A stretch of 64,000 nt of DNA from Pseudomonas sp. 31-12 (GCF_003151075.1 NZ_CP029482.1:6540001-6604000), one strand, 5' to 3'; counted from the first letter of the stretch, positions 25,950 through 35,275 are shown. Notes: generated from the sequence alone by a model not told the origin. Made by a program: numbers and translations.

Positions 25950-27314
25950 TTAGCCCTGCAACGCACTCAGGGTCAGGTCCAGGCACTTGCGTGCCTTGGT
26001 CACCAGCTCATCGATTTCAGCCTTGGTAATCACCAGCGGCGGAGCAATGATCATGGTGTCCCCCACGGCACGCATGATCAGGCCGTTGTCGAAGCAGAAC
26101 GTGCGGCAGATCATGCCGACGCCCTTGCCTTCGTAACGCTTGCGAGTGGCCTTGTCCTGAACCAGTTCAATGGCCCCCAACAGACCGACACCACGCACTT
26201 CCCCCACCAACGGGTGATCGTTCAGTTCCCGCAAGCGTTTCTGCAAATACGGTGCCGTTTCGGCATGGACGCGCTCGATAATTTTTTCTTCGCGCAGGAT
26301 GCGGATGTTTTCCAGCGCCACCGCAGCGGCCACCGGGTGACCGGAATAAGTGAAGCCGTGGTTGAAATCGCCACCTTCGTTGAGCACCGCGACCACTTCG
26401 TCACGCACAATCAGGCCACCCATCGGGATGTAGCCGGAAGTGAGGCCTTTGGCTATGGTCATCATGTCGGGCTTGAGGTCGTAGAAATCTGAACCGAACC
26501 ACTCACCGGTGCGGCCGAAACCACAGATCACTTCGTCTGCCACGAACAGAATGTCGTACTTGGCGAGGATTTCCTTGATGCGCGGCCAGTAGGTCTCTGG
26601 CGGAATGATCACGCCGCCGGCGCCCTGGATCGGTTCGGCAATAAAGGCACCGACGTTGTCCACGCCGATTTCCAGAATCTTCTCTTCCAGCTGATTGGCC
26701 GCCCACACACCGAACTCTTCCGGTGTCATGTCGCCGCCTTCACTGAACCAGTAAGGCTGGGCGATGTGGACGATGCCCGGGATCGGCAAGTCGCCCTGTT
26801 CGTGCATGTAGGTCATGCCACCCAGGCTCGCGCCGGCCACGGTGGAACCGTGATAGCCGTTCTTGCGGCTGATGATGACTTTCTTCTTCGGCTGGCCCTT
26901 GATCGCCCAATAGTGGCGAACCATACGCAGCATGGTGTCGTTGCCTTCGGACCCGGAACCGGTGAAGAACACATGGTTCATGCCTTCCGGTGCGATGTCG
27001 GCGATGGCCTTGGCCAATTCGAGCACCGGCGGGTGGGCGGTCTGGAAGAACAGGTTGTAGTAAGGCAGTTCGCGCATTTGCTTGCTGGCGGCATCCGCCA
27101 GCTCATCGCGACCGTAGCCGATCGCTACGCACCACAGGCCGGCCATGCCGTCGAGGATCTTGTTGCCTTCGCTGTCCCAGAGGTAAACGCCCTTGGCGTT
27201 GGTGATGATCCGCGGGCCTTTCTCTTTCAGCTGCTTGAAGTCGCTGAACGGGGCCAGGTGGTGATCGTTGCTCAGGGTTTGCCATTCACGGGTTTGCGGG
27301 TTGTTGCTGGTCAT
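25950..27314 (-). CDS. spuC: Polyamine:pyruvate aminotransferase SpuC
   Basis: This class-III PLP aminotransferase has 454 residues. GSGSEGNDTMLRM binds the PLP phosphate, the Asp of FVADEVICGFGRTG contacts the ring nitrogen, and Lys289 in IAKGLTSGYIPMGG forms the Schiff base. It converts putrescine (and cadaverine) to 4-aminobutanal with pyruvate as acceptor. It lies 58 bases downstream of spuB and upstream of spuD on the same strand, so uptake and catabolism are organised together. Confidence 0.95.
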   Translation of the reverse strand: MTSNNPQTREWQTLSNDHHLAPFSDFKQLKEKGPRIITNAKGVYLWDSEGNKILDGMAGLWCVAIGYGRDELADAASKQMRELPYYNLFFQTAHPPVLELAKAIADIAPEGMNHVFFTGSGSEGNDTMLRMVRHYWAIKGQPKKKVIISRKNGYHGSTVAGASLGGMTYMHEQGDLPIPGIVHIAQPYWFSEGGDMTPEEFGVWAANQLEEKILEIGVDNVGAFIAEPIQGAGGVIIPPETYWPRIKEILAKYDILFVADEVICGFGRTGEWFGSDFYDLKPDMMTIAKGLTSGYIPMGGLIVRDEVVAVLNEGGDFNHGFTYSGHPVAAAVALENIRILREEKIIERVHAETAPYLQKRLRELNDHPLVGEVRGVGLLGAIELVQDKATRKRYEGKGVGMICRTFCFDNGLIMRAVGDTMIIAPPLVITKAEIDELVTKARKCLDLTLSALQG

Positions 27315-27372
27315 GCGAATTCTCCTAAGATTTCGGTGAAGGGCGCCGCCAAGTGCAGCGGCGCCCGGCGCA

Positions 27373-28731
27373 TCAGACGGCGAAGAGCAGGAATTCCCGC
27401 TCCCACGAACTGATCACGCGCTTGAAGTTTTCATGCTCGGCCCGCTTGACCGCGACGTAGCCAGTGATGAATTTCTTGCCCAGGTATTTCTCGATGGTCG
27501 CGCTGTTTTCCATACGTTCCAGCGCGTCTTCGATGGTCAGTGGCAGGCGCAGGTTGCGGCGTTCATAGCCACGCCCCACCACCGGCGCACTCGGGTTCAA
27601 GCCTTCGACCATGCCGATGTAACCGCAGAGCAGGCTCGCGGCAATCGCCAGGTACGGGTTGGCGTCGGCGCCCGGCAAGCGGTTTTCCACCCGACGGTTC
27701 TGCGGCCCGGCATCCGGAACCCGCAGGCCCACGGTACGGTTCTCTTCGCCCCACTCCACGTTCACCGGCGCCGAGGTGTCCGGCAGGAAGCGGCGGAACG
27801 AGTTGACGTTGGGTGCGAACAGCGGCAACAACTCGGGAATCAGCTTCTGCAAACCACCGATGTGGTGCAGGAACAGTTGGCTCATGGTCCCGTCTTCATT
27901 GGAGAAGACGTTCTTGCCGGTTTCGATGTCGATGATGCTCTGGTGCAAGTGCATCGCGCTGCCCGGCTCGCCGGTCATGGGCTTGGCCATGAAGGTGGCC
28001 GCCACGTCGTGCTTGAGTGCGGCTTCGCGCATGGTGCGTTTGAAGATCAGGATCTGGTCGGCCAGGGACAGGGCATCGCCGTGACGGAAGTTGATTTCCA
28101 TCTGCGCCGTGCCGTCCTCGTGGATTAGCGTGTCGAGGTCCAGCTCCTGCAATTCGCACCAGTCATAGACGTCCTCGAACAGCGGATCGAATTCGTTCGC
28201 GGCTTCAATGGAGAACGACTGACGACCGATTTCCGGGCGCCCGGAACGGCCAATCGGCGGTTGCAGCGGGTAGTCCGGGTCGTCACTGCGCTTGGTCAGG
28301 TAAAACTCCATTTCCGGCGCGACAATGGGCTGCCAGCCTTTGTCGGCATAGAGTTTCAGGACCTTCTTGAGCACGTTGCGCGGCGACAGCTCGATCGGGT
28401 TGCCCTGCTTGTCGTAGGTGTCGTGGATCACCTGGGCGGTCGGCTCGATCGACCAAGGCACAAGGTAAACGGCGTTCTGGTCGGGGCGGCAAATCATGTC
28501 GATGTCGGCCGGGTCGAGCAGTTCGTAATAGATGTCGTCTTCGACATAGTCGCCGGTCACGGTCTGCAACAGAACGCTCTCGGGCAGGCGCATGCCTTTT
28601 TCAGCAATGAACTTGTTGGTCGGCGAAATCTTGCCCCGGGTGATCCCGGTCAAGTCGGCGATCATGCATTCGACTTCTGTGATCTTGTGGTCTTTCAACC
28701 AATCGGTGAGCTGGTCGAGGTTGTTACTCAT
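27373..28731 (-). CDS. spuB: Gamma-glutamylpolyamine synthetase SpuB (glutamine-synthetase family)
   Basis: The protein has 452 residues with glutamine-synthetase beta-grasp and catalytic domains. MEFYLTKRS carries metal-binding Glu, and the HLHQSIID and NRTVGLRVP...RRVENRLPGADANPYLAIAA blocks are present. Members (PuuA/PauA) ligate glutamate to putrescine, spermidine or other polyamines using ATP. It is 37 bases downstream of the spuA remnant and 58 bases upstream of spuC. A second paralogue, spuI, lies divergently at 29428-30804. Confidence 0.93.
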   Translation of the reverse strand: MSNNLDQLTDWLKDHKITEVECMIADLTGITRGKISPTNKFIAEKGMRLPESVLLQTVTGDYVEDDIYYELLDPADIDMICRPDQNAVYLVPWSIEPTAQVIHDTYDKQGNPIELSPRNVLKKVLKLYADKGWQPIVAPEMEFYLTKRSDDPDYPLQPPIGRSGRPEIGRQSFSIEAANEFDPLFEDVYDWCELQELDLDTLIHEDGTAQMEINFRHGDALSLADQILIFKRTMREAALKHDVAATFMAKPMTGEPGSAMHLHQSIIDIETGKNVFSNEDGTMSQLFLHHIGGLQKLIPELLPLFAPNVNSFRRFLPDTSAPVNVEWGEENRTVGLRVPDAGPQNRRVENRLPGADANPYLAIAASLLCGYIGMVEGLNPSAPVVGRGYERRNLRLPLTIEDALERMENSATIEKYLGKKFITGYVAVKRAEHENFKRVISSWEREFLLFAV

Positions 28732-28768
28732 AAATGCCTCTTAGGCTGAGTTTCCTGACTCTTATAAG

Positions 28769-29149
28769 TCAGGCGTTGTTTGACGCATGGGCGTCGCGTG
28801 ATACAGATTGCCACTGCAGTGTCCGCGCGCAACTACCCACTCGGGTAATGGCGCGGGTCAGCGAGAGCGTAGTGGAACGTGCAGAATCATGGGCAGAAGC
28901 CGACGCGTTGGTCGGGCTGCCAGGGCGAAACGGTTCTATATTGGAAAGAGAGCCAGTAAAGAGAATGTCGTGCAGACCGTCCAGAATATCGGACGGGGAC
29001 AGCAGATTCACCGGGGAAGGAAGAGTCGACATCACGCCTTTGGCAACGCTTGCCTTGGCGTGAACGCAACGATCGCCACTGATGTGATAAGCATGCAGAC
29101 CGATCTGCCTTGAGCAGATGGCGACGCCGATTAACGGCAGGCGAGACAT
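28769..29149 (-). pseudogene. spuA: spuA remnant: class-I amidotransferase (gamma-glutamyl hydrolase) with internal deletion
   Basis: This 126-codon open frame begins MSRLPLIGVAICSRQIGLHAY and continues KGVMSTLP...LLSPSDILDGLHDILFTGSLSNIEPF and SAHDSARSTTLSLTRAI, matching the first 85 or so residues of the SpuA/PuuD family (normally about 250 residues). It then jumps to a short tail ending DAHASNNA, like the family C terminus. The middle, with the catalytic Cys (GICRGFQ) and His-Glu (WHPEW), is absent. The N-terminal part also has non-conservative changes. It cannot hydrolyse gamma-glutamyl amides. It sits exactly where spuA lies in PAO1, just before spuB. Confidence 0.82.
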
Positions 29150-29427
29150 GAAGCACCCCGGTATTATTGCTGTTATGGGTTTGAATCGAGCTTAGCCTTG
29201 TTCATTTTTTTACACAACACCCCCGTAAAAAATACAACACGGCCCGCTCAAGCTCGCGGGCGCTAAAGCGCTCAAAGGCATAAAAACGCCCCAAACTGCC
29301 TCAAAAAAGCCCTACGGGCGCTTTTTTAGGGCAAAAAAGGCCTCGCTTGACTTCGGCATGCCGTTCGGGTTGACTGAAACCCGAAGAGATCAATGATTGA
29401 TATTTTTAACAACAAAGGTGTTGCATC
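29150..29427. promoter_or_regulatory. Divergent spuA-remnant/spuI control region with an A/T-flanked hairpin
   Basis: This AT-rich gap holds the promoters for the divergent spuAB and spuI units. A hairpin at 29302-29326 (aaaaaagccc-tac-gggcgctttttt) is flanked by A and T runs and looks like an intrinsic terminator or attenuator within the spuI leader. A second IR, gctcgcgggcgc...agcg, is weaker. Specific binding sites such as PauR were not resolved. Confidence 0.5.
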
Positions 29428-30804
29428 ATGTCGGTACCCCCGCGTGCCGTTCAGCTTAACGAAGCGAACGCGTTCCTTAAGGAACATCCTGAGGTTCTGT
29501 ACGTTGACCTTCTGATTGCGGATATGAATGGTGTGGTGCGCGGCAAGCGCATTGAACGCACCAGCCTCCACAAGGTTTACGAGAAAGGCATCAACCTGCC
29601 GGCCTCTCTATTTGCTCTGGATATCAATGGCTCGACGGTGGAAAGCACCGGCCTGGGCCTGGACATCGGCGATGCTGACCGAATCTGCTATCCAATCCCT
29701 GACACCCTGTGCAATGAGCCCTGGCAGAAGCGCCCTACCGCGCAACTGTTGATGACCATGCACGAACTCGAAGGCCAGCCGTTCTTTGCCGACCCGCGAG
29801 AAGTGCTGGCCAATGTAGTTCGCAAGTTCGACGAGATGGGCCTGACCATCTGTGCCGCGTTCGAACTGGAGTTCTACCTGATCGACCAGGAGAACGTGAA
29901 CGGTCGTCCGCAACCGCCACGCTCGCCGGTATCCGGCAAACGCCCGCATTCGACCCAGGTTTACCTGATCGACGACCTCGACGAATACGTCGACTGCCTC
30001 CAGGACATTCTGGAAGGTGCGAAGGAGCAAGGCATCCCTGCCGATGCAATCGTCAAGGAAAGTGCCCCGGCGCAGTTCGAAGTGAACCTGCACCACGTGG
30101 CCGACCCGATCAAGGCCTGCGACTACGCGGTCCTGCTCAAGCGCCTGATCAAGAACATCGCCTACGACCATGAGATGGACACCACCTTCATGGCCAAGCC
30201 TTATCCAGGCCAGGCGGGTAATGGTCTGCATGTGCACATTTCGATTCTTGATAAAGAAGGCAAAAACATTTTTGCCAGCGAGGATCCCGAGCAGAACGCC
30301 GCACTGCGTCACGCGATCGGCGGTGTGCTCGAGACCCTACCGGCGCAGATGGCTTTCCTCTGCCCGAACGTCAACTCCTACCGTCGTTTCGGCGCACAGT
30401 TCTACGTGCCGAACTCGCCGTGCTGGGGCCTGGACAACCGTACCGTAGCGATCCGCGTGCCGACCGGTGCCGCCGATGCCGTGCGCATCGAACACCGTGT
30501 GGCCGGCGCCGACGCCAACCCGTATCTGTTGATGGCTTCGGTTCTGGCAGGCGTGCATCACGGCCTGACCAACAAGATCGAGCCGGGCGCGCCCGTGGAA
30601 GGCAACTCCTACGAGCAGAACGAGCAGAGCCTGCCGAACAACCTGCGCGATGCACTGCGCGAGCTGGACGACAGCGAAGTCATGGCCAAGTACATCGATC
30701 CGAAATACATCGATATCTTTGTGGCTTGTAAGGAAAGCGAGCTGGAGGAGTTTGAACACTCCATCTCCGACCTTGAGTACAACTGGTACCTGCATACCGT
30801 TTAA
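29428..30804 (+). CDS. spuI: Gamma-glutamylpolyamine synthetase SpuI (glutamine-synthetase family)
   Basis: The protein has 458 residues with the glutamine-synthetase fold. The catalytic features are FELEFYLIDQ (metal Glu), GNGLHVHISILD, and NRTVAIRVPTGAADAVRIEHRVAGADANPYL. It ligates glutamate to a polyamine, probably with different substrate preference from SpuB. It is transcribed away from the spuAB genes, as in PAO1 (PA0296). A weak AAAGG site lies 9-10 bases before the ATG. A terminator follows at 30822. Confidence 0.93.
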   Translation: MSVPPRAVQLNEANAFLKEHPEVLYVDLLIADMNGVVRGKRIERTSLHKVYEKGINLPASLFALDINGSTVESTGLGLDIGDADRICYPIPDTLCNEPWQKRPTAQLLMTMHELEGQPFFADPREVLANVVRKFDEMGLTICAAFELEFYLIDQENVNGRPQPPRSPVSGKRPHSTQVYLIDDLDEYVDCLQDILEGAKEQGIPADAIVKESAPAQFEVNLHHVADPIKACDYAVLLKRLIKNIAYDHEMDTTFMAKPYPGQAGNGLHVHISILDKEGKNIFASEDPEQNAALRHAIGGVLETLPAQMAFLCPNVNSYRRFGAQFYVPNSPCWGLDNRTVAIRVPTGAADAVRIEHRVAGADANPYLLMASVLAGVHHGLTNKIEPGAPVEGNSYEQNEQSLPNNLRDALRELDDSEVMAKYIDPKYIDIFVACKESELEEFEHSISDLEYNWYLHTV

Positions 30805-30821
30805 GCGGTTGCAGTAAAAAC

Positions 30822-30858
30822 AAACGCCGCAGGCTGATAAGGCATGCGGCGTTTTTTT
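30822..30858 (+). terminator. Rho-independent terminator after spuI
   Basis: The stem aaacgccgca / tgcggcgttt is followed by seven T residues, 18 bases after the spuI stop codon. Confidence 0.92.
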
Positions 30859-30874
30859 ATGGCCGCCTTCGGCG

Positions 30875-30968
30875 GATCGCTAGCAGGCTAGCTCCCACAG
30901 TTGATCTCCAGTGAACATAAATTCTGTGTACACCGAAAATCTCTGTGGGAGCTAGCCTGCTAGCGATG
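30875..30968. repeat. REP pair, GTGGGAGCTAGCCTGCTAGCGA family
   Basis: Inverted arms ggatcgctagcaggctagct and its complement at both ends have an interior of about 40 bases. It lies between the spuI terminator and the TetR-family gene and may overlap that gene's promoter region. Confidence 0.92.
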
Positions 30969-31032
30969 GCGGCCGGGCAGACAACATAGATGCCTGCTCG
31001 TACAATGCCCCCTGCCCCGCAGGAGGACTCCA

Positions 31033-31671
31033 ATGACGCGCACCGCCACCGTTCGCAAACCCCGCGCCCGCAGCCAGGCCCGGATCGATTCGATACTCGA
31101 TGCCGCCCGCACGCTGCTGGCGGCCGAAGGCGTGGCCAGTCTGTCGATCTACAGCGTCGCCGAGCGCGCGGAGATCCCGCCCTCCTCCGTCTACCATTTC
31201 TTCGCCAGCGTCCCGGCGCTGCTCGAAGCCCTGACGGCCGACGTCCACGCCGCGTTCCGCGCCTGCCTGCAAGCACCCATCGACCACAACGCCCTCAGCG
31301 GCTGGCGCGACCTGTCGCGAATCGTCGAGCAGCGCATGCTCGACATCTACGGCGAAGATGCTGCCGCCCGCCAACTGATCCTCGCCCAGCACGGGCTGAC
31401 CGAAGTCACCCAGGCCGACCGCCAGCACGACATCGAACTCGGCGACCTGATGCACAAGCTGTTCGATCATCACTTCGAACTGCCGAAGTTGCCAAGCGAT
31501 GTCGATGTGTTCGCGCTGGCGATGGAGCTTGGAGATCGGGTGTATGCGCGCTCGGTGCAGCAGCATGGGCAGATTACGCCGCGCATGGCTGAGGAAGGGA
31601 TGCGGGTGTTTGATGCGTATCTGGGGCTTTATCTGCCGCCGTATTTGCCGAAGCGCAGTATCCCAGCCTGA
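31033..31671 (+). CDS. TetR/AcrR-family transcriptional regulator
   Basis: The protein has 212 residues. The N-terminal TetR helix-turn-helix spans about residues 16-62 (RIDSILDAARTLLAAEGVASLSIYSVAERAEIPPSSVYHFFAS). The C-terminal ligand domain is divergent as usual. An AGGAGG site lies 5-8 bases before the ATG. In PAO1 this position next to spuI holds aguR, the TetR repressor of the agmatine genes aguBA. Those genes are not here, so the regulator either acts at a distance or has another role. I assign no symbol. Confidence 0.85.
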   Translation: MTRTATVRKPRARSQARIDSILDAARTLLAAEGVASLSIYSVAERAEIPPSSVYHFFASVPALLEALTADVHAAFRACLQAPIDHNALSGWRDLSRIVEQRMLDIYGEDAAARQLILAQHGLTEVTQADRQHDIELGDLMHKLFDHHFELPKLPSDVDVFALAMELGDRVYARSVQQHGQITPRMAEEGMRVFDAYLGLYLPPYLPKRSIPA

Positions 31672-31693
31672 GATCTTTGTTGACCTTACTGGC

Positions 31694-31790
31694 CTCTTCG
31701 CGGGCAAGCCCGCTCCCACAGGTTTATTTGTCGCTCACAAAATCTGCGTTCCCTGGAGATCCTTGTGGGAGCGGGCTTGCTCGCGAAGGC
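31694..31790. repeat. REP pair (GTGGGAGC family)
   Basis: Arms cctcttcgcgggcaagcccgct and the complement of the GCGGGCTTGCTCGCGAAG type are separated by about 45 bases. It lies between the convergent TetR-family and ssuF genes. Confidence 0.92.
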
Positions 31791-31825
31791 CGCACCGCCA
31801 AATTCACTGATTCACACGCATAAAA

Positions 31826-31856
31826 AACCCCGAAGGACTCACGTCCTCCGGGGTTG
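31826..31856 (-). terminator. Bidirectional terminator between ssuF and the TetR gene
   Basis: The stem aaccccgaaggac / gtcctccggggtt has A residues on its left side, which become a U tract in the minus-strand (ssuF) transcript. Confidence 0.85.
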
Positions 31857-31872
31857 TTCGCAGTCCACGCCC

Positions 31873-32088
31873 TTACAACTTGGCGATCGACACTTCGGTG
31901 GATTTCACAAACGCAATCACTTCGCTGCCGACCACCAGTTCCAGCTCTTTCACTGAACGGGTGGTGATCACCGAAGTGACGATGCCGGAAGCGGTCTGAA
32001 CATCGATTTCCGACAGCACGTCGCCCAATACGATTTCCTTGATCGAGCCTTTGAACTGGTTACGAACGTTGATGGCCTTGATAGTCAT
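31873..32088 (-). CDS. ssuF: TOBE/Mop-domain molybdopterin-binding-type protein SsuF
   Basis: The protein has 71 residues, a single TOBE (Mop) domain: MTIKAINVRNQFKGSIKEIV...VTSVITTRSVKELELVVGSEVIAFVKSTEVSIAKL. Position 33 bases after ssuB identifies it as SsuF, described in Pseudomonas putida as needed for growth on sulfonates and sulfate esters, though its biochemical role is unclear. Mop domains usually bind molybdate or tungstate oxyanions. It is the last gene of this ssu operon. Confidence 0.88.
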   Translation of the reverse strand: MTIKAINVRNQFKGSIKEIVLGDVLSEIDVQTASGIVTSVITTRSVKELELVVGSEVIAFVKSTEVSIAKL

Positions 32089-32121
32089 GATGTTGATTCC
32101 TGTCGTTGGATAAAACTTGAG

Positions 32122-32928
32122 TTATTGAGCCCAGCGCAACTGCGTAGGCAAGGGTGAAACAGGTTCCGGTTCCGGCGGTTGGCCGGGCAGTGCGAGCACG
32201 CGATTGAGTACTTCGGTTTCCAGCGCCGCCAGCCGATGGGAGCCGCGGACCCGAGGGCGTGGCAACTCAACATGCAGGTCGAGGCCGACTTCGCCCTCTT
32301 CGATCAGGATCACCCGATCGGCAATCGCCACCGCTTCACTGACGTCATGCGTCACCAGCAACACGGTGAAACCGTGCTTCTGCCAGAGGCGTTCGATCAG
32401 TTGCTGCATTTCAATTCGGGTCAGGGCATCCAGCGCGCCCAGGGGTTCGTCGAGCAACAGCAAGCGCGGTTGATGGATCAGCGCGCGGGCCAGGGCCACC
32501 CGTTGCTTCTGGCCACCGGACAATGCGGCGGGCCACTCATTGGCGCGATCCGCCAGGCCCACCGATTCCAAGGCTTCCAGCGCTTGTGGCCGCCAGTTGC
32601 CCTTGAGCCCGAGACCCACGTTGTCGATAACCTTTTTCCACGGCAGCAGACGCGCTTCCTGGAACATCAACCGGGTGTCTTCCCGGGCATCGCTCAGTGG
32701 CGCGGAGCCAGCGAGCAATTCACCGCCAGTGGGTTTGTCGAGGCCGGCGAGCAGCCGCAGCAAGGTACTTTTGCCGCAGCCACTGCGACCGACCACGGCG
32801 ACAAACTGACCGGCCGGAATGTGCAGATCGATCTCACGCAACACCTGCCGCGAACCAAAGGTCTTTTGCAGCTTGCGCACCACCAGCGGAATTCCGCGCA
32901 GCAGGCGTGGAGGTTGTTGAGCTGTCAT
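32122..32928 (-). CDS. ssuB: Aliphatic sulfonate ABC transporter ATPase SsuB
   Basis: The protein has 268 residues. Walker A is [11 protein letters not shown], the ABC signature is [15 protein letters not shown], and Walker B is [12 protein letters not shown] with [10 protein letters not shown]. It belongs to the taurine/nitrate/sulfonate ATPase group. It drives SsuC-mediated uptake of alkanesulfonates. I chose the ATG at 32928, which overlaps the ssuC stop as ATGA; the longer start at 32976 would run into ssuC. Confidence 0.93.
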   Translation of the reverse strand: MTAQQPPRLLRGIPLVVRKLQKTFGSRQVLREIDLHIPAGQFVAVVGRSGCGKSTLLRLLAGLDKPTGGELLAGSAPLSDAREDTRLMFQEARLLPWKKVIDNVGLGLKGNWRPQALEALESVGLADRANEWPAALSGGQKQRVALARALIHQPRLLLLDEPLGALDALTRIEMQQLIERLWQKHGFTVLLVTHDVSEAVAIADRVILIEEGEVGLDLHVELPRPRVRGSHRLAALETEVLNRVLALPGQPPEPEPVSPLPTQLRWAQ

Positions 32929-33707
32929 GCGGCACCTCCTTTGGCAACCTGATACGCCGGATGCCAGCGCAGCCACACACGTTCAAGTCCACGGGCCGCG
33001 AGGTCGGCGAGTTTGCCGAGCACGGCGTACATCAGGATCGCCAGCACCACCACGTCGGTCTGCAAGAACTCCCGGGCATTCATCGCCAGGTAGCCAATGC
33101 CGGAGCTGGCGGAAATGGTTTCCGCGACGATCAGCGTCAGCCACATGAAGCCCAATGCGAAACGCACGCCAACCAGAATCGAAGGCAGCGCACCCGGCAG
33201 AATCACCTGACGAAACAGGCTGAAACCGGACAAGCCATAGCTGCGCGACATTTCCACCAACGCCGGATCGACGCTGCGGATGCCGTGATAGGTGTTGAGG
33301 TAAATCGGGAACAGCGTGCCCAGCGCCACCAGGAAAACCTTCGCCGACTCATCGATGCCGAACCACAGGATCACCAGCGGAATCAGCGCCAGATGCGGCA
33401 CGTTGCGGATCATCTGCACCGAACTGTCGAGCAAGCGTTCGCCCCATTTCGACAGGCCGGTGATGAAGCCCAAGGCCAGGCCGACGCTGCCACCGATGGT
33501 GAAGCCCAGCGCGGCACGCCAGCCGCTGATTGCCAGGTGCGTCCAGATTTCACCGCTGCGCACCAGGCTCACGCCGGCCTCGATGACCGCGATCGGCGCC
33601 GGTAGAATCCGTGTCGACAACCAGCCCGCCGACACCGACAACTGCCACACTGCCAGCAGCAACACCGGCAACGCCCAGGGCGCGAGGTTGTGAATAATTC
33701 TCTTCAT
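32925..33707 (-). CDS. ssuC: Aliphatic sulfonate ABC transporter permease SsuC
   Basis: This 260-residue inner-membrane protein has about six membrane segments. The N terminus is [22 protein letters not shown]. The EAA-like loop is [26 protein letters not shown]. It forms the channel for sulfonates with ATPase SsuB. The start at 33707 lies 8 bases after the stop of the ssuA-ssuD fusion gene, with GAGG ahead of it, so expression of ssuC, ssuB and ssuF should survive the fusion upstream. Confidence 0.93.
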   Translation of the reverse strand: MKRIIHNLAPWALPVLLLAVWQLSVSAGWLSTRILPAPIAVIEAGVSLVRSGEIWTHLAISGWRAALGFTIGGSVGLALGFITGLSKWGERLLDSSVQMIRNVPHLALIPLVILWFGIDESAKVFLVALGTLFPIYLNTYHGIRSVDPALVEMSRSYGLSGFSLFRQVILPGALPSILVGVRFALGFMWLTLIVAETISASSGIGYLAMNAREFLQTDVVVLAILMYAVLGKLADLAARGLERVWLRWHPAYQVAKGGAA

Positions 33708-33715
33708 GGCGCGCC

Positions 33716-35185
33716 TCAGCTCCGGGACGCGGCTTTGGGAAGAATGTCGTTGGCGCCTTGGGGCAGCTCCGGACGTTCGATGTCGAGGTGCGGGAACAGC
33801 AATTGCGCAACGCGGTACGACTCTTCCAGGTGTGGATAACCGGAGAAGATGAACGTATCGATGCCCAGGTCTGCGTATTCCTTCACGCGAGCCGCCTCGG
33901 TCGGACCATCGCCCACCAGCGCCGTACCGGCACCGCCACGCACCAGGCCGACACCGGCCCACAGGTTGGGGCTGACTTCCAGGTTGTCGCGGCTGCCGCC
34001 ATGCAGCGCGGCCATGCGTTGCTGGCCGACCGAATCGAAGCGCGCCAGCGGGGCCTGGGCACGGGCGATGGTTTCGTCGTCCAGATGGGAGATCAGCCGA
34101 TCCGCCGCTTGCCAGGCTTCGGCATTGGTTTCGCGGACGATCACGTGCAAGCGAATACCGAAGCGCACGGTGCGATCGAGCTTCGCCGCTTTGGTGCGCA
34201 CTTGTTCAATTTTCTCGGCAACGGCGGCCGGTGGCGTCCAGATCACGTCTTTGATGCTCAACTGCTTTGGAATCAGCTTGAGCTGGTAGAAGCTGTCGGC
34301 GATTTTCTGTTGGGCGGCGACCACTTCAGGCGTGAGGAACAACGCGCCGTAACCCTGGCGTTTCATCGAGATCAGGGTGATGTCCGCCGGCAAGCCGAGC
34401 AGTGGCGAAACCTGTTTGGTCACGTCTTCGGGATTGGCCTTGGACCACTCGCCGACGGCGCGCACTTCTTCCACGAGGGTCTTGATCACCTCAGGATTTT
34501 TCTGTGCGTAAGGCTTGGTCGCAAGGTAGAACTGGTGGTTGTCGACGATGCCCTGGCCATCGCGCAGGGTGCGCGCTTGCAGTTGCTGTTCGGCGGCAGC
34601 CTGGTACGGGTCCCAGATGACCCAGGCATCGACGCTGCCCCGTTCGAACGCGGCGCGGGCATCGGCCGGCGGCAGGAATACGGTCTGGATGTCGGTGTAT
34701 TTGAGGCCGGCGTCTTCCAGCGCACGCACCAGCAAGTAGTGAACGTTGGAGCCTTTGTTCAGGACGACTTTCTTGCCCTTGAGGCCCTGCACCGTTTTGA
34801 TCGGCGAGTCCTTCGGCACCAGGATCGCTTCGCTGTGGGGCGCGGGCGGTTCGTAGGCGACGTAGAGCAAATCGGCGCCAGCGGCTTGAGCAAATACTGG
34901 TGGGGTTTCGCCGGTAACGCCGAAGTCGATGGAGCCGACGTTCAAGCCTTCAAGCAGCTGCGGGCCGCCGGGGAATTCAGTCCATTGCACGTCCACGCCT
35001 TGGGCGGCGAGGCGTTTTTCCAACGTGCCTTTGGCTTTGAGCAGCACCAGGGTGCCGTACTTCTGATAACCGATTCGCAGGACGCCTTCATGGGAAGAAA
35101 GCGCTTGAGCTTGAGTAATGGCGCCGAAGGTGACAGCCGCTGCAAACAGAGCGACCAGACCACGACGCAAAATGACAGTGCGCAT
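33716..35185 (-). CDS. In-frame SsuA-SsuD fusion: sulfonate-binding protein joined to the C-terminal half of alkanesulfonate monooxygenase
   Basis: The protein has 489 residues. Residues 1-29 are a signal peptide; 30 to about 315 are a nearly complete SsuA-type binding protein ([47 protein letters not shown]). From about residue 317 ([18 protein letters not shown]) to the end it is the C-terminal half of Ssu[49 protein letters not shown] and [12 protein letters not shown]. About the first 200 residues of SsuD, including half of the TIM barrel and the Cys54 region, are missing. The joint is near 34240. The start at 35185 has a GGAGA site 6-10 bases before. Intact ssuE precedes it and ssuC follows it. 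Monooxygenase activity should be lost; binding may persist. Confidence 0.88.
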   Translation of the reverse strand: MRTVILRRGLVALFAAAVTFGAITQAQALSSHEGVLRIGYQKYGTLVLLKAKGTLEKRLAAQGVDVQWTEFPGGPQLLEGLNVGSIDFGVTGETPPVFAQAAGADLLYVAYEPPAPHSEAILVPKDSPIKTVQGLKGKKVVLNKGSNVHYLLVRALEDAGLKYTDIQTVFLPPADARAAFERGSVDAWVIWDPYQAAAEQQLQARTLRDGQGIVDNHQFYLATKPYAQKNPEVIKTLVEEVRAVGEWSKANPEDVTKQVSPLLGLPADITLISMKRQGYGALFLTPEVVAAQQKIADSFYQLKLIPKQLSIKDVIWTPPAAVAEKIEQVRTKAAKLDRTVRFGIRLHVIVRETNAEAWQAADRLISHLDDETIARAQAPLARFDSVGQQRMAALHGGSRDNLEVSPNLWAGVGLVRGGAGTALVGDGPTEAARVKEYADLGIDTFIFSGYPHLEESYRVAQLLFPHLDIERPELPQGANDILPKAASRS

Positions 35186-35275
35186 GGCGCTCTCCTTTTT
35201 GCAGTTGGGTTTTGGCTGCACCTGCTTGGCCGTTGGCGGCTGAGTAAGGTGGAGTGAAGCAAATGCGGGTAAGGC

